A stretch of DNA of 64,000 nt from Acetomicrobium hydrogeniformans ATCC BAA-1850. Its GTDB lineage: Bacteria; Synergistota; Synergistia; Synergistales; Acetomicrobiaceae. How positions within the stretch are numbered: the stretch's first letter is position 1; each line of letters begins with the position of its first letter. The position numbers were made by a program, and so were the translations under genes. The stretch covers positions 1,250,001-1,314,000 of the forward strand of contig NZ_ACJX03000001.1 in NCBI RefSeq assembly GCF_000160455.2. The letters are read 5' to 3'. The notes beneath the pieces were generated by a model. That model saw nothing but the letters and a program-made list of their open reading frames with translations, did no database searches and was not told the DNA's origin. Shown here piece after piece: positions 33,808 through 41,442 of this stretch.

Positions 33808-34917
33808 ATGGCTGAATTTCGCCTGAAATTTAGGTTATTGGATAAATTCATAATAACCGAATTTTATCCTACTTTCGTTTTTGGAGTAATGGTCTTTACC
33901 GTGCTTTTGGTTGCCGGCGACTTGCTTTTTGATATCGCCGATTTGCTCATCCAAAGCAGGGTTCCCTTCAGCATAGTAATCAGGCTTTTCGTATACCGCC
34001 TGCCCGGCGTGATAGTTCTCACCTTGCCTATGGCGGCTTTGCTTGCCACGATACTGAGCTTCGGAAAGCTGGCAACGCAATCGGAGCTCACAGCCCTCAG
34101 GGCTTCGGGGATTAGTTTTTATCGCATACTGCGCCCTGTATTCCTTGCAAGTATTTTAATTGGCGGCTTTGCCCTCCTTCTCAACGAAACCTTGGTGCCT
34201 TTGGCCGATAGGGCTGCCGATAATATAATGCGATACGAAGTTGCCAGGCAGAAACCATCCCTGCTCAAGGAGCAGATGTTTTTAAAGGAGGAGAGGGATG
34301 GCGCTCTGTCGAGAGTGATCTATATAGGCAAGCTGTTTCCCCAGGAGGGCAACATGGATGACGTCCTCATCCAGGAGTTTGAGTCGGGAGAAATTACCCG
34401 CATCTTGACGGCCAAAAACGGAGACTGGAAGGAGGGCCAATGGTGGCTTTACAACGGTCAGGTTTTTAATGTCACCAAGGAAGGATTCGTAGAGCCGCTT
34501 TTCAGTTTTGAAAAACAACAGCTGTCTCTGCCCCTGTCGCCTTCTCAAGTTGTAACGAGTTCGCAGGATCCGAAAAAAATGAGCGCCTTTGAACTGTATA
34601 ACTATATAAAACTCATGAATGTACAGGGTTCTGACGTGAATTCGCTGTGGGTGCTGTTACACCTTAGGTTGGCTGTGCCCTGGGCAAGCGTGGTGCTGGC
34701 TTTGGTGGGAGCGTCCGTAGGAGCCGGAACAAGGAGGTCGGGCTCAGGAATGGGCATAGGGGTTTCTATCTTATTGGTTTTTGCCTACTATGTGTTCATG
34801 TCTTTCTGCCGTTCTCTGGGTCAGGGCGGTTATATTCCTCCCTTGTTGGCTGCCTGGATGCCCAACTTGATTTTCCTTGTGTGTGGCGCCTTTATGGTTA
34901 AAGGGGCTAACAGGTGA
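33808..34917 (+). CDS. LPS export permease of the LptF/LptG (YjgP/YjgQ) family
   Basis: A 369-residue permease with three N-terminal membrane helices, a periplasmic beta-jellyroll domain (about 150-270) and three C-terminal helices. The start has the family pattern L-D-K-F-I-I-T-E-F. Such proteins work with LptB2 to extract LPS from the inner membrane. Only one copy is in the window, so whether it acts as LptF, LptG or a homodimer is open. lptA, lptB and lptC are not here. It overlaps the following gene's ribosome site. Confidence 0.92.
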   Translation: MAEFRLKFRLLDKFIITEFYPTFVFGVMVFTVLLVAGDLLFDIADLLIQSRVPFSIVIRLFVYRLPGVIVLTLPMAALLATILSFGKLATQSELTALRASGISFYRILRPVFLASILIGGFALLLNETLVPLADRAADNIMRYEVARQKPSLLKEQMFLKEERDGALSRVIYIGKLFPQEGNMDDVLIQEFESGEITRILTAKNGDWKEGQWWLYNGQVFNVTKEGFVEPLFSFEKQQLSLPLSPSQVVTSSQDPKKMSAFELYNYIKLMNVQGSDVNSLWVLLHLRLAVPWASVVLALVGASVGAGTRRSGSGMGIGVSILLVFAYYVFMSFCRSLGQGGYIPPLLAAWMPNLIFLVCGAFMVKGANR

Positions 34918-34922
34918 AGACG

Positions 34923-35729
34923 ATGGACTGTAAAACTATAGCTCTTATAGCTGGAGACGGACAACTGCCATTGGAGATTGCCCGCCGCCTTACCTGCAAA
35001 GGCTGCCCCCCTGTCGTATATTCTTTTGGGGAACATGCGGGGCGTCTTTCCAAGTATGCCTTGGAGTTGGTGAGGTTATCGGGGTTAAGCCTCGGCTTTT
35101 TGTTCGACGATATGAGATCTAGGGGTATTAAAGAAATAATAATGGCCGGGGTCGTTCCCAAAACGCTGATGTACCATCAGGGGCTACAGGATTCGAAGCT
35201 AAGGCAGCTGCTTAAAAAATTGCATTCCAGAGACGATCACAATCTTTTGGCCAATATCGTCTCCGCCTTCGAGGTCAGCGGTTTTCTCGTCGTCGGGTAT
35301 AGGGATCTCATATCTGACTGGTTGGCGACGGAAGGGCACATAGCAGGCAGATATGTTACGGAGGAGGAGTTGGATGACGTAAATTACGGCAGGAAAGTCG
35401 CAAAAGTGCTTCTTCCCCTGTCGTTCGGCCAAACCCTGGTGATCCACAAAAGAGCTGTTGTTGCCGTAGAGGCCATGGAAGGGACGGACGCCATGCTGCT
35501 TCGAGCCGGCAGTTTGACAAGGGGCGGAATAGTTCTTAAAATGATGCGTCCCGATCAGGACGAACGTTACGATTTGCCCACCGTGGGCATAAAAACCTTG
35601 CAGAACATGTCGAATGCAGGGCTCAAGTGTTTGGCAATCGAAGCGGACAGGACGATTATCATCGAACCCGATGAGTTCAAACGTTACGCAGAAAGCTTCG
35701 ATATCGCGGTTTTGGGGGTTAGGCATTGA
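34923..35729 (+). CDS. lpxI: UDP-2,3-diacylglucosamine pyrophosphatase LpxI
   Basis: LpxI (DUF1009) makes lipid X from UDP-diacylglucosamine, replacing the LpxH of E. coli. The 268-residue product has the N-terminal I-A-G-D-G-Q-L-P-L-E-I-A, the central V-A-V-E-A-M-E-G-T-D-A-M-L-L-R-A-G block and a C-terminal P-T-V-G segment. ATG 34923, with A-G-G-T-G-A 5 bases upstream, is preferred over GTG 34914. It directly precedes lpxB, which uses its product. Confidence 0.95.
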   Translation: MDCKTIALIAGDGQLPLEIARRLTCKGCPPVVYSFGEHAGRLSKYALELVRLSGLSLGFLFDDMRSRGIKEIIMAGVVPKTLMYHQGLQDSKLRQLLKKLHSRDDHNLLANIVSAFEVSGFLVVGYRDLISDWLATEGHIAGRYVTEEELDDVNYGRKVAKVLLPLSFGQTLVIHKRAVVAVEAMEGTDAMLLRAGSLTRGGIVLKMMRPDQDERYDLPTVGIKTLQNMSNAGLKCLAIEADRTIIIEPDEFKRYAESFDIAVLGVRH

Positions 35730-36829
35730 GTCTTTTTTTAAGTTGCGGCGAAGCCTCCGGAGACCATTATGCCGGGAGGCTTATAGAGGCCGTTAAAAGC
35801 AAAGTTGCCCCTGTCTGGGGTATGTTTGGCCCCGAAGGAACGATGGCTGGAGGCCATGCCCTGTGGGGTCTGGAGGAACTCCAGGTAATGGGCATCTCGG
35901 AAGCCTTTAAGGAGATTCCTAGGCTCATGCGTTTAAAAAACGCAATGGTCGATAGGGTCTTGAGTGAAATGCCTTCATGCGTGGTAGTTATAGATAGCCC
36001 TGATTATCATATCCCCCTGATTAAGGCCTTGAGGAAGAGGGGGTACGCTAAGCCCGTATTTTATGTCTCGCCTCCCACTGCCTGGGCCTGGCGAAGGGGC
36101 AGAGCCTCTGCGTTGAGGGATTTAAAGGTCATTTGTCTTCCCCTCTTCGAGATGGAACACCTTTTTTATAAACAAAGGGGCGTGGAAAGTCATTGGACAG
36201 GCCATCCCCTCCTCGACGACCTGTCGGGCTACGTTCCAGAGGAAAGGGTGTTGAAAAATACTGACGCTTCGCCCATAGCGGCACTTTTGCCGGGAAGCAG
36301 GTCAAGCGAAACGAGGCGTCTTGCTCCTGTTTTAAAGGATGCCGGTTTAATGCTTCAAGAGACGGGATATCATCCGGTGATTTCCATAGCGAAAAACCTA
36401 TCCGCTAGAGACAGGGAAATGATAAAAAGCATATGCCATCCCCTGACTTTCTTTGAGGGCAAAGGGGTGGATTTAATTTTCCAATCCCAACTTGTTGTCG
36501 GAGCTTGCGGCACTGCTGCGGTAGAAGCGATGATGTTCGATAAGTTCATGGTGGTCCTATATAAGGCGTCGCTTTTGAGTTATATAGTTTTTAAGGTCAT
36601 GGTTAAGACAAAGTGGGTATCCATGCCAAACGTTTTGCTCCGGCGGGAGGTATATCCGGAATTGTTGCAGGGCAAAGCAAATGTAGGTGCGATAAAAAGG
36701 GCGATATGCATGTACCTGGAAAATTCCGCAAAAATACATAAGGATTTGCTAGAAGCGAAAAATAAAATGGGAAGAAGGGGAGCTTATCGGCTCTGGGCCG
36801 ATGTCATTCTCGAAAGGGTAGGAAGATGA
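35726..36829 (+). CDS. lpxB: Lipid-A-disaccharide synthase LpxB
   Basis: LpxB joins lipid X and UDP-diacylglucosamine to form the lipid A disaccharide. The 367-residue GT-B-fold product begins with the family motif S-C-G-E-A-S-G-D. It also has D-S-P-D-Y-H-I-P, the P-P-T-A-W-A-W-R-R-G-R block, L-P-G-S-R-S-S-E and C-G-T-A-A-V-E. TTG start at 35726 overlaps the lpxI stop by 4 bases. A paralogue follows immediately. Confidence 0.96.
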   Translation: MSLFLSCGEASGDHYAGRLIEAVKSKVAPVWGMFGPEGTMAGGHALWGLEELQVMGISEAFKEIPRLMRLKNAMVDRVLSEMPSCVVVIDSPDYHIPLIKALRKRGYAKPVFYVSPPTAWAWRRGRASALRDLKVICLPLFEMEHLFYKQRGVESHWTGHPLLDDLSGYVPEERVLKNTDASPIAALLPGSRSSETRRLAPVLKDAGLMLQETGYHPVISIAKNLSARDREMIKSICHPLTFFEGKGVDLIFQSQLVVGACGTAAVEAMMFDKFMVVLYKASLLSYIVFKVMVKTKWVSMPNVLLRREVYPELLQGKANVGAIKRAICMYLENSAKIHKDLLEAKNKMGRRGAYRLWADVILERVGR

Positions 36830-37932
36830 AGTACGTATATATACTCAGCAACGGACCTGGAGAGCTGTGGGATTGGGCCAGACCTGTGGCATATGAATTG
36901 GTAAAAAACGAAATTAAGCCCCTTCTTTGGTTGTTGCCCTGTCAGTACGCTTCGGGTATGGAGCGCGCTTGCGCCGAGTTAATTCCCTTTCATGACGTTA
37001 TAGGTCCCTACAATTGGGCGAAGACCTTTGCCGAGATGAGGAAGGCGAAGGACGTGGGCCTGGTAATGCAGTTAGGCGGTGACCTAATATTTGGAAGGTT
37101 TTTGTCTAAGACCTCAGGGGCCAAGCTTTTTTGTTATACCTACGGTAAGAAAAGAGGTTTGCCAAAATGTTCTAAGGTGTTCACCGCCTACGAGGTAATG
37201 GCAAGGAGCATCAAGGGCGATGGAGTATGCCCCCATGTCATCGGAGACTTGGTCGCCGATTCTTTGAAGTTAAATTCCGTGCCGTTTGGCGGGGATGAAT
37301 TGTCGCCCAAGGGATCGTCATCCTCAAGAAGGGTGGCCTTTTTCCCCGGAAGCAGATTCTCCATAAGAAGGAAAGCGTTGCCTTTCCTGCATGAGGTTTA
37401 CTTGTACCTTAAGTCCGTCATGGACGTGGAAGTAGTGACGTTGCTTTCGCCCTTTTCATTGAACGATGAAGTGTATGCTTGGAAGGAAGCGGGGTTAAAC
37501 CCAAGAAGACAGCCCGCATCTACAGTATTGAAAGGCGTAGATTTGGCATTGACGCAACCGGGCACTAATACTCTGGAGCTTCTTTATTTGAAAGTCCCCA
37601 CATTGGTGGCCGTTCCGTACGCATTTTTGAGCGATATACCCTTTAGCGGTTTTAAGGGGGCACTGCTTCGCTTGCCTTGGATCAAAGGCAGGGTTTTTGA
37701 TCTTTTATCGAGAAAGAGAGGCATGCTTTCCTGGCCCAACAAGATACTGGGAAGAGAATTAATGCCCGAGCTGGTCGGAGATTTTACGCCAAAGCAGATT
37801 GCAGAGGCCATGGCTCGTTTTTTAAAGGACGACACCTGGCTTAAAGAAACTTCTGCATATATGGACAGATTTTCGCCCGCGAAGGGGGCTTCTAAAAAAA
37901 TGGTCGAGGAGATAAAACAATGTCTCGTTTGA
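36826..37932 (+). CDS. LpxB-like glycosyltransferase, tandem paralogue
   Basis: A 368-residue protein with the GT-B fold landmarks of LpxB in diverged form. The N-terminus S-N-G-P-G-E-L-W-D-W replaces S-C-G-E-A-S-G-D, and the middle has F-F-P-G-S-R-F-S. Near the C-terminus Q-P-G-T-N-T-L-E-L-L sits where LpxB has the G-T-A-T-L-E-A element. It lacks the P-P-x-x-W-A-W block, so it is probably not a second disaccharide synthase. It overlaps lpxB by 4 bases and msbA by 13 bases. The substrate is unknown; a sugar nucleotide and a lipid A or core acceptor are likely. Confidence 0.82.
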   Translation: MKYVYILSNGPGELWDWARPVAYELVKNEIKPLLWLLPCQYASGMERACAELIPFHDVIGPYNWAKTFAEMRKAKDVGLVMQLGGDLIFGRFLSKTSGAKLFCYTYGKKRGLPKCSKVFTAYEVMARSIKGDGVCPHVIGDLVADSLKLNSVPFGGDELSPKGSSSSRRVAFFPGSRFSIRRKALPFLHEVYLYLKSVMDVEVVTLLSPFSLNDEVYAWKEAGLNPRRQPASTVLKGVDLALTQPGTNTLELLYLKVPTLVAVPYAFLSDIPFSGFKGALLRLPWIKGRVFDLLSRKRGMLSWPNKILGRELMPELVGDFTPKQIAEAMARFLKDDTWLKETSAYMDRFSPAKGASKKMVEEIKQCLV

Positions 37933-39692
37933 AGGATAAATTTTTGAACGTTGCTTCTGGAAATACCTATATGCGCTTGGTGCGATACTTAAGGCCATAC
38001 CTTGGGAGACTGTTTGCTGCCATAGCGTGCATGACCTTATCTTCCGTTATGGCTGTGCTGCCTCCTTGGCTGTTGAAGAACATCGTCGATGACGTCTTGA
38101 TACAAAAAGACCTCTTTATGCTAAACTTTCTTGCCTTGGGGATAGTATTAATCTACCTTTGCAAGGCAGTCTTTTCTTACGGGCAGACCTATCTGATGAA
38201 CTGGGTAGGGCAGAAGGTGATAATGGATATTAGGGTCCAACTTTACGACCACATGCAGAAGATGTCCTTTCGCTATCTCTACAAGTCGCGGATCGGCGAT
38301 TTGATTTCCAGGATTACCAATGACGTTATGATACTCCAAAATTTGGTAACTAACGTTATTATCGATTTGGTCGTTCAGAGCATAACCTTCGTTGCCGTGA
38401 TAATATTTTTACTCATTTTGAATTGGCGACTTGCAGTGATTACCTTTGTAGTCCTGCCCATCACGGCCTATGTTTTAAACGTGGCCTCGAAGAAGTTGCG
38501 CCTGGTAGGTTACGAGATACAGGAAGAGCTGGGTAGAGTGGTTGCCATAGCCCAGGAAGCGCTCTCTGCGATAAGGATAGTCAGATCCTTCGCCACTGAA
38601 GACGAGGAGCTGGATAAGTTTAAGGGGCAAAATAAATCGAACTTCAGGGCGCTCATGCATGGCATGCAAATACATGCCTTTTTGGAAGGAGCTGTCGAGG
38701 TCATATTGATAGGAGCCCTTGCCCTGATTTTATGGATCGGCGGAAGGGACGTAGTGGCGGGAAGGGCCACGCCGGGTGAGCTGATTGCCTTCATCGGTTA
38801 TCTTGGCCTGTTAGTGCAGCCCGTCAGAGTGTTGAGCAAAGTGGTCTCGGGAGTGCAGAGGGGTCTGGCGGCCGCCGACAGGATATTTGAAGTCCTAAAT
38901 GTTTCGACGGAGGTACGCCCCCCCAGGTCGCCTATCGTATTAAAGGATGTCAAGGGCATGATCGATTTTGAGGATATCTATTTTGCCTACGAGGATAAAA
39001 ATTGGATTTTAAGGGGCATAAATCTTCACATCTGCCCGGGGGAGAAAGTGGCGATCGTGGGTCATACGGGGGCCGGGAAGTCCACCTTGGTCGACCTGAT
39101 ACCCAGGTTTTACGATCCAAATCAGGGATGCGTCAGGATAGATGGTCATGATGTAAGACAGCTTGATTTGAAGACCCTTAGAAGGCACATTGGAATAGTA
39201 CCGCAAGATCCCGTTCTACTTAAAGGTTCCATAGCCTACAACATTGCTTACGGATGCCCCTGGGCCTCCCGCGAAGACATCGTGGAGGCGGCGGACAGGG
39301 CAGGTATACTCGACTTCGTCAAGAGCTTGCCAAGGGGCTTCGATACCGAGGTTGGAGAGCGGGGGGTCACTTTAAGTGGCGGGCAACGTCAGCGCATCGC
39401 TATTGCGAGGGCCATCGTGAGAAATCCCAGAATACTCATAATGGATGAAGCGACATCTTCTTTGGATGCCGCTATGGAACAGCATATTCATGAATCCATG
39501 CAAAGGGCTATGGAGGGGAGGACTTCTCTGATCATTGCACACAGGCTCTCTACGGTCAGAAACGCAGATCGCATCATAGTGTTGGAGAAAGGCGAAATCG
39601 TCGAAGAAGGCGACCACGGTACCCTGCTCAAACGGGAAGGAGTGTACGCAAATCTCTACTCTCTCCAAATGGGTGAAAAATCCAGAGCTTAA
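37920..39692 (+). CDS. msbA: Lipid A export ABC transporter MsbA
   Basis: MsbA flips core-lipid A across the inner membrane. The 590-residue half-transporter has six membrane helices (about 20-320) and an ABC domain with Walker A G-H-T-G-A-G-K-S-T, signature L-S-G-G-Q-R-Q-R, Walker B I-L-I-M-D-E-A-T-S-S-L-D and an H-loop I-A-H-R-L-S. Multidrug half-transporters look alike, so MsbA is chosen from context: it ends the lpx operon. It converges with the transporter gene at 39700 with only 7 bases between. Confidence 0.9.
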   Translation: MSRLKDKFLNVASGNTYMRLVRYLRPYLGRLFAAIACMTLSSVMAVLPPWLLKNIVDDVLIQKDLFMLNFLALGIVLIYLCKAVFSYGQTYLMNWVGQKVIMDIRVQLYDHMQKMSFRYLYKSRIGDLISRITNDVMILQNLVTNVIIDLVVQSITFVAVIIFLLILNWRLAVITFVVLPITAYVLNVASKKLRLVGYEIQEELGRVVAIAQEALSAIRIVRSFATEDEELDKFKGQNKSNFRALMHGMQIHAFLEGAVEVILIGALALILWIGGRDVVAGRATPGELIAFIGYLGLLVQPVRVLSKVVSGVQRGLAAADRIFEVLNVSTEVRPPRSPIVLKDVKGMIDFEDIYFAYEDKNWILRGINLHICPGEKVAIVGHTGAGKSTLVDLIPRFYDPNQGCVRIDGHDVRQLDLKTLRRHIGIVPQDPVLLKGSIAYNIAYGCPWASREDIVEAADRAGILDFVKSLPRGFDTEVGERGVTLSGGQRQRIAIARAIVRNPRILIMDEATSSLDAAMEQHIHESMQRAMEGRTSLIIAHRLSTVRNADRIIVLEKGEIVEEGDHGTLLKREGVYANLYSLQMGEKSRA

Positions 39693-39699
39693 TTGATCC

Positions 39700-41298
39700 T
39701 CAGGAAGCCATTATTTCTCCTGCAATGTTAACCGCATGGTCTCCTATTCTCTCCAGGTGGCTTAGCATGTCAAGAAATACGACGCCCGAGGCGGGATAGC
39801 ATATTCCTTGGTTTAATCTCTTTATGTGTCTTGCTCGGAGCGTTCGTTCCAAATCATCGAGTATGTCGTCCATGGCAATGATGCTGGCTGCCTTTTGTTT
39901 GTCGTCCTTCTCGAGGGCTTCGACCACTGTTTTCACGGATTCGACAGCTTTGTTCATCATCTCGTCCAGCTCTTCTACCGCCTGTTGCGAAAAGGGGAGG
40001 TTGTGTTTCTCGCGATAGTCGGCGAGCTCTGCTATGGCTGTGGCGTGATCGCCGATCCGTTCCAGGTCGGCGGATATGCTTATTGCAGAAGTTAGAATTT
40101 TTGCTTGCGCACTGTTAACATCCTGTTGAAATATCTTCGCGACGTAGTAACTTATGGCCTCTTCGATCTCATCGATTACCTCCTCGATGTTGTTGAAGCG
40201 CTTTCTATCTGCTTTGGGATCTCCTCTAAATATGGCGATGGCCGTTTCCAGGTTATCGAGGCACAGGTTTGCCATTCTCGCGACTTCTTTTTGGGTCTGT
40301 ACGACAGCCATGAAGGGAACGGAGACCAGCTTCGCATCCAGGTATTTTGGCCCGTGCTCTATAGTCATCTCCGATCCCTTGATGAGCTTGCATACTAAGT
40401 TGATAAATCGAGGGGCAAAGGGGAGCAATACAAGAGTGGTCGTAACGTTAAATATGGTGTGAGCGTTGGCTATTTGCCTTGCAGCATCGAACCCGGAGCG
40501 CGCAACCGCACTTTCCAGAGGCTTCAGAAAGGGCAGGAAAATCAGCACCCCAATGACGTTGAAGAGCAGGTGGGCGTAGGCCGTCCTTCTTGCGGCTAAG
40601 GAAGTATTGATGGATGCCAGCAGGGCAGTTGAAGTAGTGCCGATGTTGGCGCCAAGTACCATGGGCAGTGCAGCGCTTATGTCTACGACGTTTCTTGCGG
40701 CCAATGCTACCAAAAGGCCGGTCATCGCAGAGGAAGACTGTAATAGTGTTGTCAAAGCCGCTCCGGCAATTATGCCGATTAGGGGGTGAGTTTGTCCGAT
40801 GCACAGAAAATTGACGAAGGGCGCGTAGGACTGGAGGGACGACATGGCATCGCCGGCGATGGAGAGGCCCAAAAATAATAGGCCGAATCCGAGAAAACAA
40901 TCGGCCCATCCTTCTTTTATGCTCTTTCTCTTTCCCAAAAGCATCAGAGCCATTCCAAGAGCTATTGCAGGCAGGGCAGTTCTTTCGAGCTTAAAGGCTA
41001 CCATTTGTGCTGTTACGGTGGTACCTATGTTGGCGCCCATTATAACTCCAATCGCCTGTTCGAGCCTCATTATTCCTGCGTTTACAAAACTTACACACAT
41101 GACCGAAGTGGCGCTGGAGGATTGAATTATAGCGGTAACTATTATACCTACGATCACGCCCGAGAATCGATTCGATGTAAGCTTCTCGAGAAACCTCCTC
41201 AAGCGATCCCCCGCTATCTTTTGCAGTCCTTCCCCCATTTTTGACATTCCGTATAAAAACAGAGCTATACCGCCTAAAGCAACAAGTGCCGTTTCCAA
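39700..41298 (-). CDS. Na/Pi cotransporter family protein with PhoU-like domain
   Basis: A 532-residue NptA/YjbB-type transporter. It has about eight membrane helices with two inverted Q-S-S-S-A-T / Q-S-S-S-A-M motifs (the Na/Pi cotransporter hallmark), each followed by G-A-N-I-G-T-T. A C-terminal helical PhoU-like domain (about 340-530) contains the repeated E-R-I-G-D-H-A motif. It imports or exports phosphate with sodium. TTG start at 41298 behind G-G-G-G-G-A. It is the only minus-strand gene in the envelope island and splits it into two transcripts. Confidence 0.93.
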   Translation of the reverse strand: METALVALGGIALFLYGMSKMGEGLQKIAGDRLRRFLEKLTSNRFSGVIVGIIVTAIIQSSSATSVMCVSFVNAGIMRLEQAIGVIMGANIGTTVTAQMVAFKLERTALPAIALGMALMLLGKRKSIKEGWADCFLGFGLLFLGLSIAGDAMSSLQSYAPFVNFLCIGQTHPLIGIIAGAALTTLLQSSSAMTGLLVALAARNVVDISAALPMVLGANIGTTSTALLASINTSLAARRTAYAHLLFNVIGVLIFLPFLKPLESAVARSGFDAARQIANAHTIFNVTTTLVLLPFAPRFINLVCKLIKGSEMTIEHGPKYLDAKLVSVPFMAVVQTQKEVARMANLCLDNLETAIAIFRGDPKADRKRFNNIEEVIDEIEEAISYYVAKIFQQDVNSAQAKILTSAISISADLERIGDHATAIAELADYREKHNLPFSQQAVEELDEMMNKAVESVKTVVEALEKDDKQKAASIIAMDDILDDLERTLRARHIKRLNQGICYPASGVVFLDMLSHLERIGDHAVNIAGEIMAS

Positions 41299-41362
41299 AT
41301 CAAAATCCCCCGCTTTTGAGATTTTGTTCCCTTATGTTATAGCATAATTTTGGCCTCTTGGG

Positions 41363-41371
41363 TGATATAAT
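41363..41371 (+). promoter_or_regulatory. Extended -10 promoter for the lpxK-fusion/kds operon
   Basis: TGATATAAT at 41363-41371: a perfect TATAAT with the TGn extension, about 70 bases before the lpxK-fusion start and in the divergent gap of 144 bases after the transporter gene. No clear -35 box, which extended -10 promoters do not always need. Confidence 0.55.
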
Positions 41372-41442
41372 GAACGATACCTTCCGCGTTTGGCCGAGGG
41401 TTTCATGAAAAGAAAAATTTCCTATTGCACATGGTGATTAAA

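Noticed and set aside
39693-39699. Terminator between msbA and the converging transporter gene
   Set aside because: Only 7 bases separate the stops and no stem-loop is visible there.
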